Positions 37,601 through 44,745 of a DNA stretch of 64,000 nt are shown here, in pieces. The stretch covers positions 14,166,932 to 14,230,931 of the forward strand of contig OZ020254.1 in assembly GCA_963971285.1 (NCBI GenBank), written 5' to 3'. The notes beneath the pieces are model-generated. The model was not told the DNA's origin, ran no database searches, and saw only the letters and a program-made list of their open reading frames with translations. Position numbers and translations under genes: made by a program. The stretch comes from Astropecten irregularis. Its lineage: Eukaryota; Echinodermata; Asteroidea; Paxillosida; Astropectinidae. The first letter of the stretch is position 1. Every line of letters begins with the position of its first letter.

Positions 37601-40600
37601 ACAGACTTGCCAACCCCCAGGCACACCCTTACAGTGGTCAGTTTAGTTACCTGGTCATTCACAGACTTGCCAACCCCCAGGCACACCCTTACAGTGGTTA
37701 GTTGAGTTACCTGGTCATTCACAGACTTGCAAACCCCCAGGCACACCCTTACAGTGGTTAGTTGAGTTACCTGGTCATTCACAGACTTGCAAACCCCCAG
37801 GCACACCCTTACAGTGGTTAGTTGAGTTACCTGGTCATTCACAGACTTGCAAACCCCCAGGCACACCCTTACAGTGTTTAGTTGAGTTACCTGGTCATTC
37901 ACAGACTTGCCAATCCCCAGGCACACCCTTACAGTGGTTAGTTGAGTTACCTGGTCATTCACAGACTTGCAAACCCCCAGGCACACCCTTACAGTGGTAA
38001 GTTTAGTTACCTGGTCATTCACAGACTTGCCAACCCCCAGGCACACCCTTACAGTGGTTAGTTGAGTTACCTGGTCATTCACAGACTTGCCAATCCCCAG
38101 GCACACCCTTACAGTGGTTAGTTGAGTTACCTGGTCATTCACAGACTTGCAAACCCCCAGGCACACCCTTACAGTGGTAAGTTTAGTTACCTGGTCATTC
38201 ACAGACTTGCCAACCCCCAGACACACCCTTACAGTGGTCAGTTTAGTTACCTGGTCATTCACAGACTTGCCAACCCCCAGGCACACCCTTACAGTGGTCA
38301 GTTTAGTTACCTGGTCATTCACAGACTTGCCAACCCCCAGACACACCCTTACAGTGGTCAGTTTAGTTACCTGGTCATTCACAGACTTGCAAACCCCCAG
38401 GCACACCCTTACAGTGGTTAGTTGAGTTACCTGGGCTGGATTTCACAAAGCACTAAGATTAATCTAAAGATGAGTTGTTCAGTATCACCATAGTGATTTG
38501 TATTGTGACATCACATGTTGCTTAGCAATTAAGATGAATTCACAATTAAGATCGATCTTAGTGCTTCTTGAAATCGGCCCCTGGTCATTCACAGACTTGC
38601 CAATCCCCAGGCACACCCTTACAGTGGTTAGTTGAGTTACCTGGTCATTCACAGACTTGCCAATCCCCAGGCACACCCTTACAGTGGTCAGTTTAGTTAC
38701 CTGGTCATTCACAGACTTGCAAACCCCCAGGCACACCCTTACAGTGGTTAGTTGAGTTACCTGGTCATTCACAGACTTGCAAACCCCCAGGCACACCCTT
38801 ACAGTGGTTAGTTGAGTTACCTGGTCATTCACAGACTTGCCAACCCCCAGACACACCCTTACAATGGTCAGTTTAGTTACCTGGTCATTCACAGACTTGC
38901 CAACCCCCAGGCACACCCTTACAGTGGTCAGTTTAGTTACCTGGTCATTCACAGACAGTGGTCAGTTATCTTCTTGGTCACTGACAGTCCAGTCTGTTGC
39001 AGTCTTAGGTCAATAAGTCTTTCAGCATATGCTATTTTATTCTATGATACAAATGTACCCTTTATTGATGCCTTACCATGGTAGAAATCATCAACAAATA
39101 CTCTTTGCGGTCACCCTCAAAAAGCATTCAATAACTTTTCAGCAGTGTTCCAAAGCAGTTCCATTGAGTTGATCTTCATTTCACCACAAGCTAAATGGGG
39201 GAAATACTGCTGCAATTTGCCCACTTTGGGTTCAGATGAGCCTCCTGTAGCTTCTAAGCAGCTATCATAGTCCATCTTCAGTTTATTTCATGATTCTGGT
39301 TTGCTGGGTTTTCATTTCAGAGCAACACCACAAGCCCAAGAAGCGACTGATGTCCAAGAAAGAGATGAGAGAACACACTGAGAAGTAAGTATCCAGAGCT
39401 CCCTTCCCAGCTTGTTAGTATTGATGACTCCATTCACATCCATTTCCTGTGACACTTAAACAAATGAAAAGTTACCCGGTGTCATTAGCTTGTCCGGGGG
39501 CCGATTTCATAAAGCTCTATTTGCGACCCGTCATAGCTGCGACGCGTCGCATCTATGTGGTGAGTCAATAGAGAAAGGATGCGTCTTATTTCTACGACAC
39601 GTCGTAAGTTTTATGAAATCGGCCCCAGCTACTCAAAGGCAATATTTTGATCGACTCAGTGACCTTGAAATTTCAATAATCATCACAGGTTTTGGTTTCT
39701 TGGAAGAGAATTCAACTTGATTGAGTATAGGTCTTCAGCGCGCAATGCCAATGCTGATCTACTCAGCAGATTACCGTTGTCAACGGTTACGCCGCACCCA
39801 GATGAAGAATGTGTGCATCAAGTGACAGTAGACCAGCTACCTGTCACAGCAAGCCAAATAGCAGAAAGAACGCGCAAAAACACAGTGCTAGCCAAAGTAT
39901 TGGAACACACACTGTCCGGATGGCCAAATCATTCTGCTGATGAGGCTATGAAACCATATTTTTTGCGGCGACATGAACTTACTCTCGAAGATGGCTGCAT
40001 TTTGTGGGGTAGACGAGTTGTCATCCCAGACACGCAGCGCACTCATATTTTGAATGAGCTCCATGAATGTCATCCCGGAATGACTCGGATGAAAGCCCTG
40101 GCACGATCGTTCGTGTGGTGGCCTGGTATTGACCAGGATATCGAAGAAGTGGTCAGGACATGTTCTACTTGTGTTGAAGCTCATAACACACCAAAACCGG
40201 TTCCTCTCATGCTTTGGCCATGGGCTACAGAGCCTTGGCAGCGAATTCACATAGACTATGCCGAAGTAAATAGACAATCATTTCTTCTGGTGGTTGACAG
40301 TCATTCAAAATGGCTAGAATCGTTTCCAATGAGTGGAACGACTTCGACCGCAACAATCACTGCACTGCGGTCCTTGTTTGCACGGTATGGATTTCCACTC
40401 CAAGTTGTGAGTGATAACGGCCCGCAGTTTATATCAGAGGAATTAACATCCTTCCTTAAGCACAATGGTATTAAGCATACACTCTGCCCGCCATACCATC
40501 CAGCCAGTAATGGCCTAGCTGAAAGACATGTTCAGACTTTCAAGCGGCTACTTGAAAAATCTGGCAAACATCTTTCGCTGCAACACAGAGTTGCAAATGT

Positions 40601-42829
40601 GTTGTTTCATTATAGAAACACACCACACACCACGACAGGAAAAACCCCTTCAGAACTGTTTCTGAAACGCGCTCCGAGAACGCAACTCTCGCTAGTTAAA
40701 CCAAGCTTACAGCGAAAAGTCGAAAATAAACAAACATCAAGCAAGGACCAGCACGATGGCGGTCACCCTAAAATGCGCTCCTTTGATCTTTACCAGCCCG
40801 TAAGGGTCAGAAACATGAGGGGATGGAAGGAAAGATGGATACCTGGGACGATTGTACAAATCAAAGGTCCACTAACGTATCTCGTAAGAGTACCAGGAAA
40901 CAATAGACGATTTGTGCATGCTGATCATCTTATACCTGATGATTCTAGAAATGAGCAACATGAACCTGAACGGTTTGAACAGTACCCTGATCATCCATAT
41001 CCTATGAACACTGAACACAGTACACTACCAGACATGGTCAATACTCCCTCAGAAAATACTGAATTATTACCAGACAGAGTAGAAAGTGAAAACCCCACTA
41101 CTCCAATTCCTATTCCATCAATCAATCCAAACAATGTCCTTACACGCCAAACTCCTGCTATTGTCACCCGATCAGGCTGAGTAAGCAAACCTCCTGTTCG
41201 TTTTGATCCATAAAATGGCTTGTGAATAATTTTTAAATAAGGGTACTTGACCATGATGTTTTACTTTTTTTTATATGAAGTTCATGTATTAGTGGATCCA
41301 ATGTAATGTTTTAAGTACGGTGCACTCTGATTTAACCCCTGTTCACCCATCCTTAAGTTTTAATGTTAGAGTTATTAATGGGCCTCTTTTATTGATTCTT
41401 TAACTTATCTAATTAACCATGTAGACAGCTATAGTCATTGTATTATTTGGATAATATCTTCTGTTTAATTTATATTTTATAATACCTTAGAAAACTTGAT
41501 TAATACACTTGATTGACGACCCAACATTTTGTTCACATTTTGTTTTGATAATAAGTGGATATGTGAGAAGCAACTGGTTTCATTGAATATCTTATATGAT
41601 GAAATTATTTGAGTCAACTGATTATCTATCATTAATTGCTTTTGTATAATGCAAGCACTTGTAGTTTCTTTCTCTTTGATTTTGTATTATTCTTTCTCTT
41701 TAAAGTTTTATTAGTCATTATCTAGTGAGGAGGAATGTTGTATCCATGACTCATGCCATAATGATAAAGACTCCCCACTTTGGCTTATACATAACACCAC
41801 TCCTTGTTCTCCCATGACCATATTTGGAATGTGAAACTAGCTGTGTTCCTATGACCCAGTACTCTGGAGTGACCACTGACCACTAACTGGACCATTGTGT
41901 TTTAGCTGGAATAAAGGCCACTTGAATTTTGGCTGACTACCTATCAAGTCATGTGTGCTTTGTCTCTATCCATTTGTATGTAACTTTACTAACAATACTG
42001 GAACTTGTGACTATTACATAGTTAATCCAGTATACAAAAATAAAACTTCTCTTACTTCTTGATTTTCTGATATGTGAGATCTGATTTTCCAATTCAGATA
42101 TTTTGATCTTAGTAATGGCGTTTCACTCTTGATATCTTCACCCAGGTTGTACAGCAGACTGCCCGAAGTCGTACAGAGAGAGAAGGAACGGAAGAGACAA
42201 GCCGCATATGAAACAAACCGGATAAAAGCACAGATATTCAGGAGGGTAAGAACAAACCACATGGTGTGAGACAGCCAAACAGACATACATGGCACATGAC
42301 TTCATGACATGTCACAGATTCTAGGTTGACAGAACAAGTTGATATAGTTTCATCCTCCTTGGACCTCTGCACTAGCTTCCCTACTTACTGTTGCTCCCTG
42401 ATCCAGCAACTTCCTTGGTCTTTTGCTCCCTTTACTTTGATTTGCCCTCCTATCTGTTGATGTCATCATCACCTTTCTGTTCTTAACTCTGCCATCATTA
42501 AATTTCATTCAAATCAACTTCATTAATTCACTCACAAACTTATGGTGGATAATATTGCCACTTTAATCCTGGCAGTATCTTTCTCAAAGGATAGATAGAT
42601 TTACCCTATGAGAAAGACCCTGCTTGGATCAAAACCTCAGACCCTCCTAAAACTCTAGAAGCCTGATATATTTCACGTCATTATCTTGGTTGATGAGCAG
42701 TTTGCGGCAGTTTATTACTTCAATTTATTCAGTTGTAGTTGGTTTCTCATGGCTGGTTGTTTTCTTGTTTGTTATTTTTTGCAGCAACTGAGCGAGCGTC
42801 TTAAGACTAAGCCGTGGACAGGAACATAA
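22585..42829 (+). CDS. ALMS1: ALMS1-like centrosome/basal-body protein (14 coding exons)
   Basis: ALMS1 sits at the proximal ends of centrioles and at ciliary basal bodies. Exons 22585-22659, 25842-26022, 26449-26900, 27029-30332, 31372-32198, 32804-32984, 33417-33555, 33984-34968, 35398-35561, 35846-36011, 36442-36616, 39321-39384, 42146-42245 and 42785-42829 join without a stop into 2285 codons. N-terminal similarity: ESWYTLMPEQ, then an acidic segment with VQEAIAEISADFVSG..SVS, as in ALMS1. The centre is Ser-rich and disordered, with repeats of D-S/P-L-x-x-R-V-x-x-I/L-L. The C-terminus is the ALMS motif: LTLQEAFERSRSDFISRSRE, MSKKEMREHTEKLYSRLPEV, then ETNRIKAQIFRR and KPW. It is shorter than human ALMS1 (about 4,170 residues) and lacks the human tandem-repeat block. 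A 60-bp minisatellite interrupts it after exon 11. Confidence 0.9.
23741..23863. mobile_element. Mariner-type MITE
   Basis: Inverted ends ACAGGGTGTCCCAGAAAAAA and TTTTTTGGGACACCCTGT, a Tc1/mariner-style terminus next to TA. The ~85-bp interior has no coding capacity. Confidence 0.75.
24961..24986. repeat. (TA)n microsatellite
   Basis: Thirteen alternating TA steps with one slip, in the first large intron of the ALMS1-like gene. Confidence 0.9.
25076..25218. mobile_element. Palindromic MITE with AATATTGACTGGC ends
   Basis: The arms aatattgactggc...gggagataccacatatattt and aaatatatgtggtatctccc...gccagtcaatatt are near-perfect inverted copies. It lies in the intron between coding exons 1 and 2 of the ALMS1-like gene. 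Confidence 0.85.
25490..25640 (+). repeat. hAT-related repeat fragment
   Basis: Shares ggcaaagtagaaacac, cttttcaca, aaaagcatt and cattgaagaagacgt with 17070-17352. Located just upstream of coding exon 2 of the ALMS1-like gene. Confidence 0.5.
25842..26022 (+). CDS. ALMS1: ALMS1-like coding exon 2
   Basis: Acceptor ...ttgttgcag, donor GTGAGA. Begins ESWYTLMPEQVELVSSPSPV, resembling the ESWHCLP segment near the N-terminus of vertebrate ALMS1. The rest is Ser-rich with a basic KRARPD. Ends in phase 1. Confidence 0.88.
26449..26900 (+). CDS. ALMS1: ALMS1-like coding exon 3
   Basis: Acceptor ...tttattcag. Encodes an Ala-rich start, then HFEDVPSITELTG, an acidic stretch and SAVQEAIAEISADFVSGNLS, which parallels the conserved N-terminal ALMS1 segment with ATAEVASDL. 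Ends ATPDK, donor GTAAAC, phase 0. Confidence 0.9.
27029..30332 (+). CDS. ALMS1: ALMS1-like giant central exon (exon 4)
   Basis: A 3304-nt exon (acceptor ...tttcacag, donor GTAAGA) encoding about 1,100 residues of low-complexity, Ser/Gln/Asp-rich sequence, probably disordered. It holds four motif copies: SLSRRVAQLL (near 28320), DSLADRVEQIL (28565), DPLSQRVQQLL (29014) and DSLASRVRAIL (29284), the last followed by a helical segment with LRILQEAAVLDAELRLAEVK. RSYIQYPPALQSFSPSE near 28038 is echoed in exon 5. Vertebrate ALMS1 also has very large exons here. An in-frame ATG at 26939 lies in the preceding intron and is not the start. Confidence 0.92.
30383..30767. mobile_element. MITE with GGGCGCCCCTTTTT ends
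   Basis: Left gggcgccccttttt...ggttctcatttc and right gaaatgagaacc...aaaaaggggcgccc are inverted over more than 30 bp, with ggtcggtcgg-type inner motifs. It starts 50 bp after the exon 4 donor of the ALMS1-like gene. Confidence 0.8.
31372..32198 (+). CDS. ALMS1: ALMS1-like coding exon 5
   Basis: Acceptor ...ttcacacag, donor GTAAGG. Encodes GSDDAQPPVFPTSVYGSRDS and a basic, Ser/Pro-rich region with RSYIEYPSDLKSVSPSE, a second copy of the exon 4 motif. Ends RQVLQEVLQ in phase 0. Confidence 0.9.
32804..32984 (+). CDS. ALMS1: ALMS1-like coding exon 6
   Basis: Encodes EDESDPQFREIAELWKDYQQ and DSERIQRVASLLQDPARHAV ANWIQ, which is well structured compared with its neighbours. The acceptor must be ttacaaaaag at 32803, because the better-looking tttcag at 32778 would bring a TGA in frame. 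Donor GTTAGA, phase 1. Confidence 0.82.
33417..33555 (+). CDS. ALMS1: ALMS1-like coding exon 7
   Basis: Acceptor ...tttcttccag. Encodes DEAEATDGSSSTGTPRERKK and WDKERPYTPQRQPLED up to TDRHY, donor GTATGA, phase 2 exit. Hydrophilic and disordered in appearance. Confidence 0.85.
33709..33882. mobile_element. MITE, family with TATAGTG inverted ends (copy 2)
   Basis: Closely matches 1408-1598 (gaacaccgctataccaaac, aatacatacccaatat) and keeps better terminal repeats: acgccactacaacgaac against gttcgttatagtg. Confidence 0.75.
33984..34968 (+). CDS. ALMS1: ALMS1-like coding exon 8
   Basis: Acceptor ...cgttttcag, donor GTAAGT. Encodes EISPEDDIQPPVQTRSRRDR, then MTSFISDLSLESDELIRLLG and a probable coiled coil (KLGSKLAKLQRRIDRQREHH). 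A Cys/Pro patch ACTCRPAPFKRSRSLENIAG follows. Phase 0 at the end. Confidence 0.9.
35189..35262 (+). repeat. tRNA-like sequence (SINE head or tRNA pseudogene)
   Basis: A perfect D-arm (gctc agttggta gagc) and B-box GGTTCAAATCC with a nearly complete T stem. The 5' ggctggt and 3' cccccgt acceptor halves do not pair, and the anticodon stem is only about three pairs, so it is not a functional tRNA. It lies in the ALMS1-like intron between coding exons 8 and 9. Confidence 0.6.
35398..35561 (+). CDS. ALMS1: ALMS1-like coding exon 9
   Basis: Acceptor ...ctgaaccag, donor GTGAGT, phase 0 in and 2 out. Encodes GTTFTVDLATQTTPGLQKPG, then a basic Ser-rich tail to RKRIPQ. Support is frame continuity with both flanking exons. 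Confidence 0.85.
35846..36011 (+). CDS. ALMS1: ALMS1-like coding exon 10
   Basis: Acceptor ...gactttttag. Encodes PVKGSPKPSAVAWFQPFSKK, then GHGSQTLVKLTLQ. The terminal LTLQ joins the EAF of exon 11 to form the start of the ALMS motif. The donor GTATTA is weak. Confidence 0.9.
36442..36616 (+). CDS. ALMS1: ALMS1-like coding exon 11 (ALMS motif, start)
   Basis: Acceptor ...tttgtcaacag. Encodes EAFERSRSDFISRSRERQKK and IKLAAEERDIQRQYDEEREK, matching vertebrate ALMS1 (..DFISRS.ER...). It ends KKANPQAHPYS + G at donor GTAAGT (36617). Its last 28 nt (36589-36616) and donor are the template of the 60-bp minisatellite that follows, so the true exon end may vary among transcripts. Confidence 0.9.
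36589..38433 (+). repeat. 60-bp minisatellite built from an exon end plus splice donor, 31 units
   Basis: Each 60-bp unit holds the last 28 nt of exon 11 and its 5' splice site, followed by 32 nt of intron. It is regular from 36601 to 38420. The base after GGT varies: GGTAAG in 8 of the 31 units, GGTCAG in 15, GGTTAG in 7, and GTTTAG once. As 60 is a multiple of three, the gene frame continues as repeats of GKFSYLVIHRLANPQAHPYS through the first 18 units, until a TAG at 37699. Confidence 0.95.
38434..38580. mobile_element. MITE inserted inside the minisatellite
   Basis: About 147 bp splits the array. Its left arm (tttcacaaagcactaagatt) and right arm (cttagtgcttcttgaaatcg) are inverted copies, and it ends ATCGGCCCCTGG like the elements at 14283 and 39497. 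The array resumes exactly at ctggtcattc, so the insertion came after amplification. Confidence 0.85.
38581..38957 (+). repeat. 60-bp minisatellite, distal part, 6 units
   Basis: Continuation of the 36589 array beyond the inserted MITE: three GGTCAG and three GGTTAG units. It ends in a truncated unit (ctggtcattcacagacagtgg) before unique intron sequence. Confidence 0.93.
39321..39384 (+). CDS. ALMS1: ALMS1-like coding exon 12 (ALMS motif, middle)
   Basis: Acceptor ...ttcatttcag, donor GTAAGT, 64 nt. Encodes EQHHKPKKRLMSKKEMREHT and ends in the Glu codon plus AA. SKKEM is a hallmark of the ALMS motif. It enters in phase 1, which any donor of the 60-bp repeat would satisfy. Confidence 0.9.
39497..39626. 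mobile_element. Palindromic MITE with GGGGCCGATTTCATAAA ends
   Basis: Termini ggggccgatttcataaa and ttttatgaaatcggcccc are inverted, with gcgac/gtcgt-rich inner arms. It lies 112 bp after exon 12 and just upstream of the Gypsy fragment. Confidence 0.8.
39717..41180 (+). CDS. Ty3/Gypsy integrase (partial pol)
   Basis: Numbered from the Leu codon at 39717, this 487-codon frame has an H2C2 zinc-binding module (His116, His119, Cys149, Cys152). The D,D(35)E core has Asp180 in WQRIHIDYAEV, Asp233 in VVSDNGPQF and Glu269 in HPASNGLAERHVQTF. A GPY/F-type segment follows (WIPGTIVQIKGPLTYLVRV). Residues 1-20 are the C-terminal end of RNase H. The product would insert retroelement cDNA into chromosomes. 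The frame has no stop or frameshift, so the insertion is probably fairly young. There is no native start codon because the 5' part of pol is lost. Confidence 0.93.
   Translation: MIEYRSSARNANADLLSRLPLSTVTPHPDEECVHQVTVDQLPVTASQIAERTRKNTVLAKVLEHTLSGWPNHSADEAMKPYFLRRHELTLEDGCILWGRRVVIPDTQRTHILNELHECHPGMTRMKALARSFVWWPGIDQDIEEVVRTCSTCVEAHNTPKPVPLMLWPWATEPWQRIHIDYAEVNRQSFLLVVDSHSKWLESFPMSGTTSTATITALRSLFARYGFPLQVVSDNGPQFISEELTSFLKHNGIKHTLCPPYHPASNGLAERHVQTFKRLLEKSGKHLSLQHRVANVLFHYRNTPHTTTGKTPSELFLKRAPRTQLSLVKPSLQRKVENKQTSSKDQHDGGHPKMRSFDLYQPVRVRNMRGWKERWIPGTIVQIKGPLTYLVRVPGNNRRFVHADHLIPDDSRNEQHEPERFEQYPDHPYPMNTEHSTLPDMVNTPSENTELLPDRVESENPTTPIPIPSINPNNVLTRQTPAIVTRSG
41736..42018 (+). repeat. 3' LTR of the Gypsy element
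   Basis: Starts TGTTGTATCC directly after the polypurine tract, ends GACTATTACA (TG...CA), and contains AATAAA at 41910-41915. 283 bp. No partner LTR was found in the window, so divergence dating is not possible. Confidence 0.75.
42146..42245 (+). CDS. ALMS1: ALMS1-like coding exon 13 (ALMS motif)
   Basis: Acceptor ...cacccag, donor GTAAGA. Encodes LYSRLPEVVQREKERKRQAA and YETNRIKAQIFRR, matching the conserved LPEV, R/K-rich helix and YR.RAQ.. of ALMS1-family C-termini. Confidence 0.93.
42785..42829 (+). CDS. ALMS1: ALMS1-like terminal exon 14
   Basis: Acceptor ...ttttttgcag. Encodes QLSERLKTKPWTGT and TAA (42827-42829). The final KPW corresponds to the K.PW that closes ALMS motifs. Confidence 0.92.
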   Translation, partial: QLSERLKTKPWTGT

Positions 42830-43370
42830 AACCTGAGATGAGTAAGAGTCAAGATGTACTTGTTATTCTCTCTCTTTGATTGGTCCCAATATCAGACCTC
42901 ATTTTTCTTCTAAGTGCCCGATATTTTAACTGAAATAATTTGTGACAGTTTCTTTTTTCTATTTTTTTCTAATATTGTTACCAAATTTAACTGTTTACAC
43001 CCTTTCATATCTTTCTTTTTCTTGTAGAGCAATTTGTAATTTTACATTCTGAGTTATGTTTTAGAGAGCATGTTTTGGATGTTTAGGGTAATTCAAGAAT
43101 CCCAAGTTGTTGTCATTTAAGGCCAATGTCATGGCTCTGCTTACTGCAGAATTCTACAGTTATCCCCATTCTTTGATCATGGGATTAGCTCAAAATTTCT
43201 ATGCTAGACCAGTAAGCAAAAAATCCTTATGTATGTGAACTACACACACACAACTGAAGATTCCTGCCTTATTCATAAGATAGGATCTCATTGGCATAGA
43301 ATGTTCAGCTTGTTGCCTTAAGTGCCTATTCTATGCTTACAGTAAGCCGAGCCATGAATTCAGGAACCAA

Positions 43371-43599
43371 TTTCATGGAGCTGTTAAGCACAAATTAATT
43401 GCTTAGCGCAAAATGTCTTTGCTTATTAAAAAACTACCATTAAAAATTCCATTTTGATATTCATGGTCAGTGAACAACAGCCAAAGAACTATCACAAGTG
43501 ATACACAACACATGGAAATGGGATCCTGTTTTGATTAAGCCAGAAATTTCATGGTTAGCAAAATTGTTGTGCTAAGCGGGACGTGAAATTGGCCCCAGG
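43371..43599. mobile_element. MITE with CC(A/G)ATTTCA ends in ALMS1-like 3' region
   Basis: Left ggaaccaatttcatggagct with aagcacaa; right ttgtgctaagcgggacgtga with aattggccccagg. The arms are imperfect inverted copies. Same terminal motif as the MITEs at 14283 and 39497. Confidence 0.7.
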
Positions 43600-44439
43600 C
43601 CTTGAAAAACAATGTCCTTCATTTTCCCATCTTCATATCCAACCACAAAACGTCTCTCTTGGATGCTTTATGTGGCAAAGATAGAGCAATGTAATAAGGA
43701 CTTTGTTCCAAATATTTCTTTTCTGTTCTCATTCATTACCGGATTAAGTAAACGGTTATTAAGGGCCAGAATTTGGACAAAGGGCTGCTCCCTATTAAGT
43801 TTGTATTAAACAATATGTACACAATGTAAAACATAAAGAGAGATCACACACGTATGACGACCGTGCTGACTGAATCTGGGGGGGAAATGGTAACAGCCAT
43901 AATTTTAAAAGTTCACATTTAGGTGATGGGTAGTTTTTCCTGTTGAATGTCTTGACATTGTCCCAGGTTACGGTGCTTGTAGAGAATGTACATTCCAAAA
44001 TTCTTTAATGTCAGTACTATTATGCTCATTCCATGAAGGAATATGTCTGTGTTTACAAAAATTGTACATTGAAAACCCAACTGCATTTCTGGTGTTATTC
44101 TGACTGGTGATTCATGCTGCATCTTGTTTCTTGTGTGACCATTCTCTGGATTAGGTGGCATACCAGTGTAAACCTATCAATCCAAATCAAATTCCTGTAG
44201 ATGTCCCCCTCCATCCGATCCGGTTTACCCCTCCTGAGCTCTAGATATATACCAGTTAGAACTAACTCACAGTCAGATATGTTATGAACACAAGGAATAC
44301 AATGTAGAGATATGCAATCTTCATAAGTACAGCATGAGTTTCTGTTGTCAGGTCTAAACAGTGCTGATTATTTGTCTTTTTATAGGGGGGTGTCTTGTCT
44401 GTTAGAATTTTAAAAACATTTCATTTAATGGTATAATAA

Positions 44440-44745
44440 ATGATTGGTAAAGGTTACACAACAACACTCTGACTCTAACACTTTGTCTAATCCATGTACA
44501 TGAAGTTATAAACCTGTGAAAATTTGAGCTCAATCAGACATCTGAGTCACAAGAATATAGCGAAAACCCGAATCAATTTTTCTTATACATGTAAAACATA
44601 AAGAATGGTTTTGATCTTACGTCTTTGTTTTACTAATTTCTGGATAAATATACCATTTCAGGTGGAAATATTTTAACGGTATGTTTCTACCAGCACCATC
44701 TTCATATCCTGAAAGTTATACGTGAATCTGTGAACATTTCTGTTT
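44440..44745 (-). repeat. Interspersed repeat family R1, copy 4 (reverse)
   Basis: Reverse complement matches 15284-15520: gacatctgagtcacaagaat, cgaatcaatttttctta, acgtctttgttttacta and accagcaccatcttcatatc. A short further piece may lie at 46995-47125. Confidence 0.65.

Larger units (their letters stand above)
39690..42018 (+). mobile_element. 5'-truncated Ty3/Gypsy LTR retrotransposon
   Basis: Holds the last residues of RNase H (EYRSSARNANADLLSRLP), a complete integrase frame, a non-coding tail, the polypurine tract gaggaggaa (41727-41735) and one 3' LTR (41736-42018). Gag, protease, reverse transcriptase and the 5' LTR are absent, so the target duplication cannot be checked. It sits in sense orientation in the intron between coding exons 12 and 13. 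Confidence 0.88.

Noticed and set aside
36463..38406. 647-codon open frame on the minus strand and a 442-codon frame on the plus strand (36377-37705) over the 60-bp array
   Set aside because: Sixty is divisible by three and the unit lacks stops in several frames, so long frames arise automatically. Neither is in the ALMS1-like reading frame and neither resembles a known protein.
36589..38957. CRISPR-like array
   Set aside because: The units are contiguous without unique spacers, and the gene context is animal. The same applies to the 26-bp array at 52225-54789.
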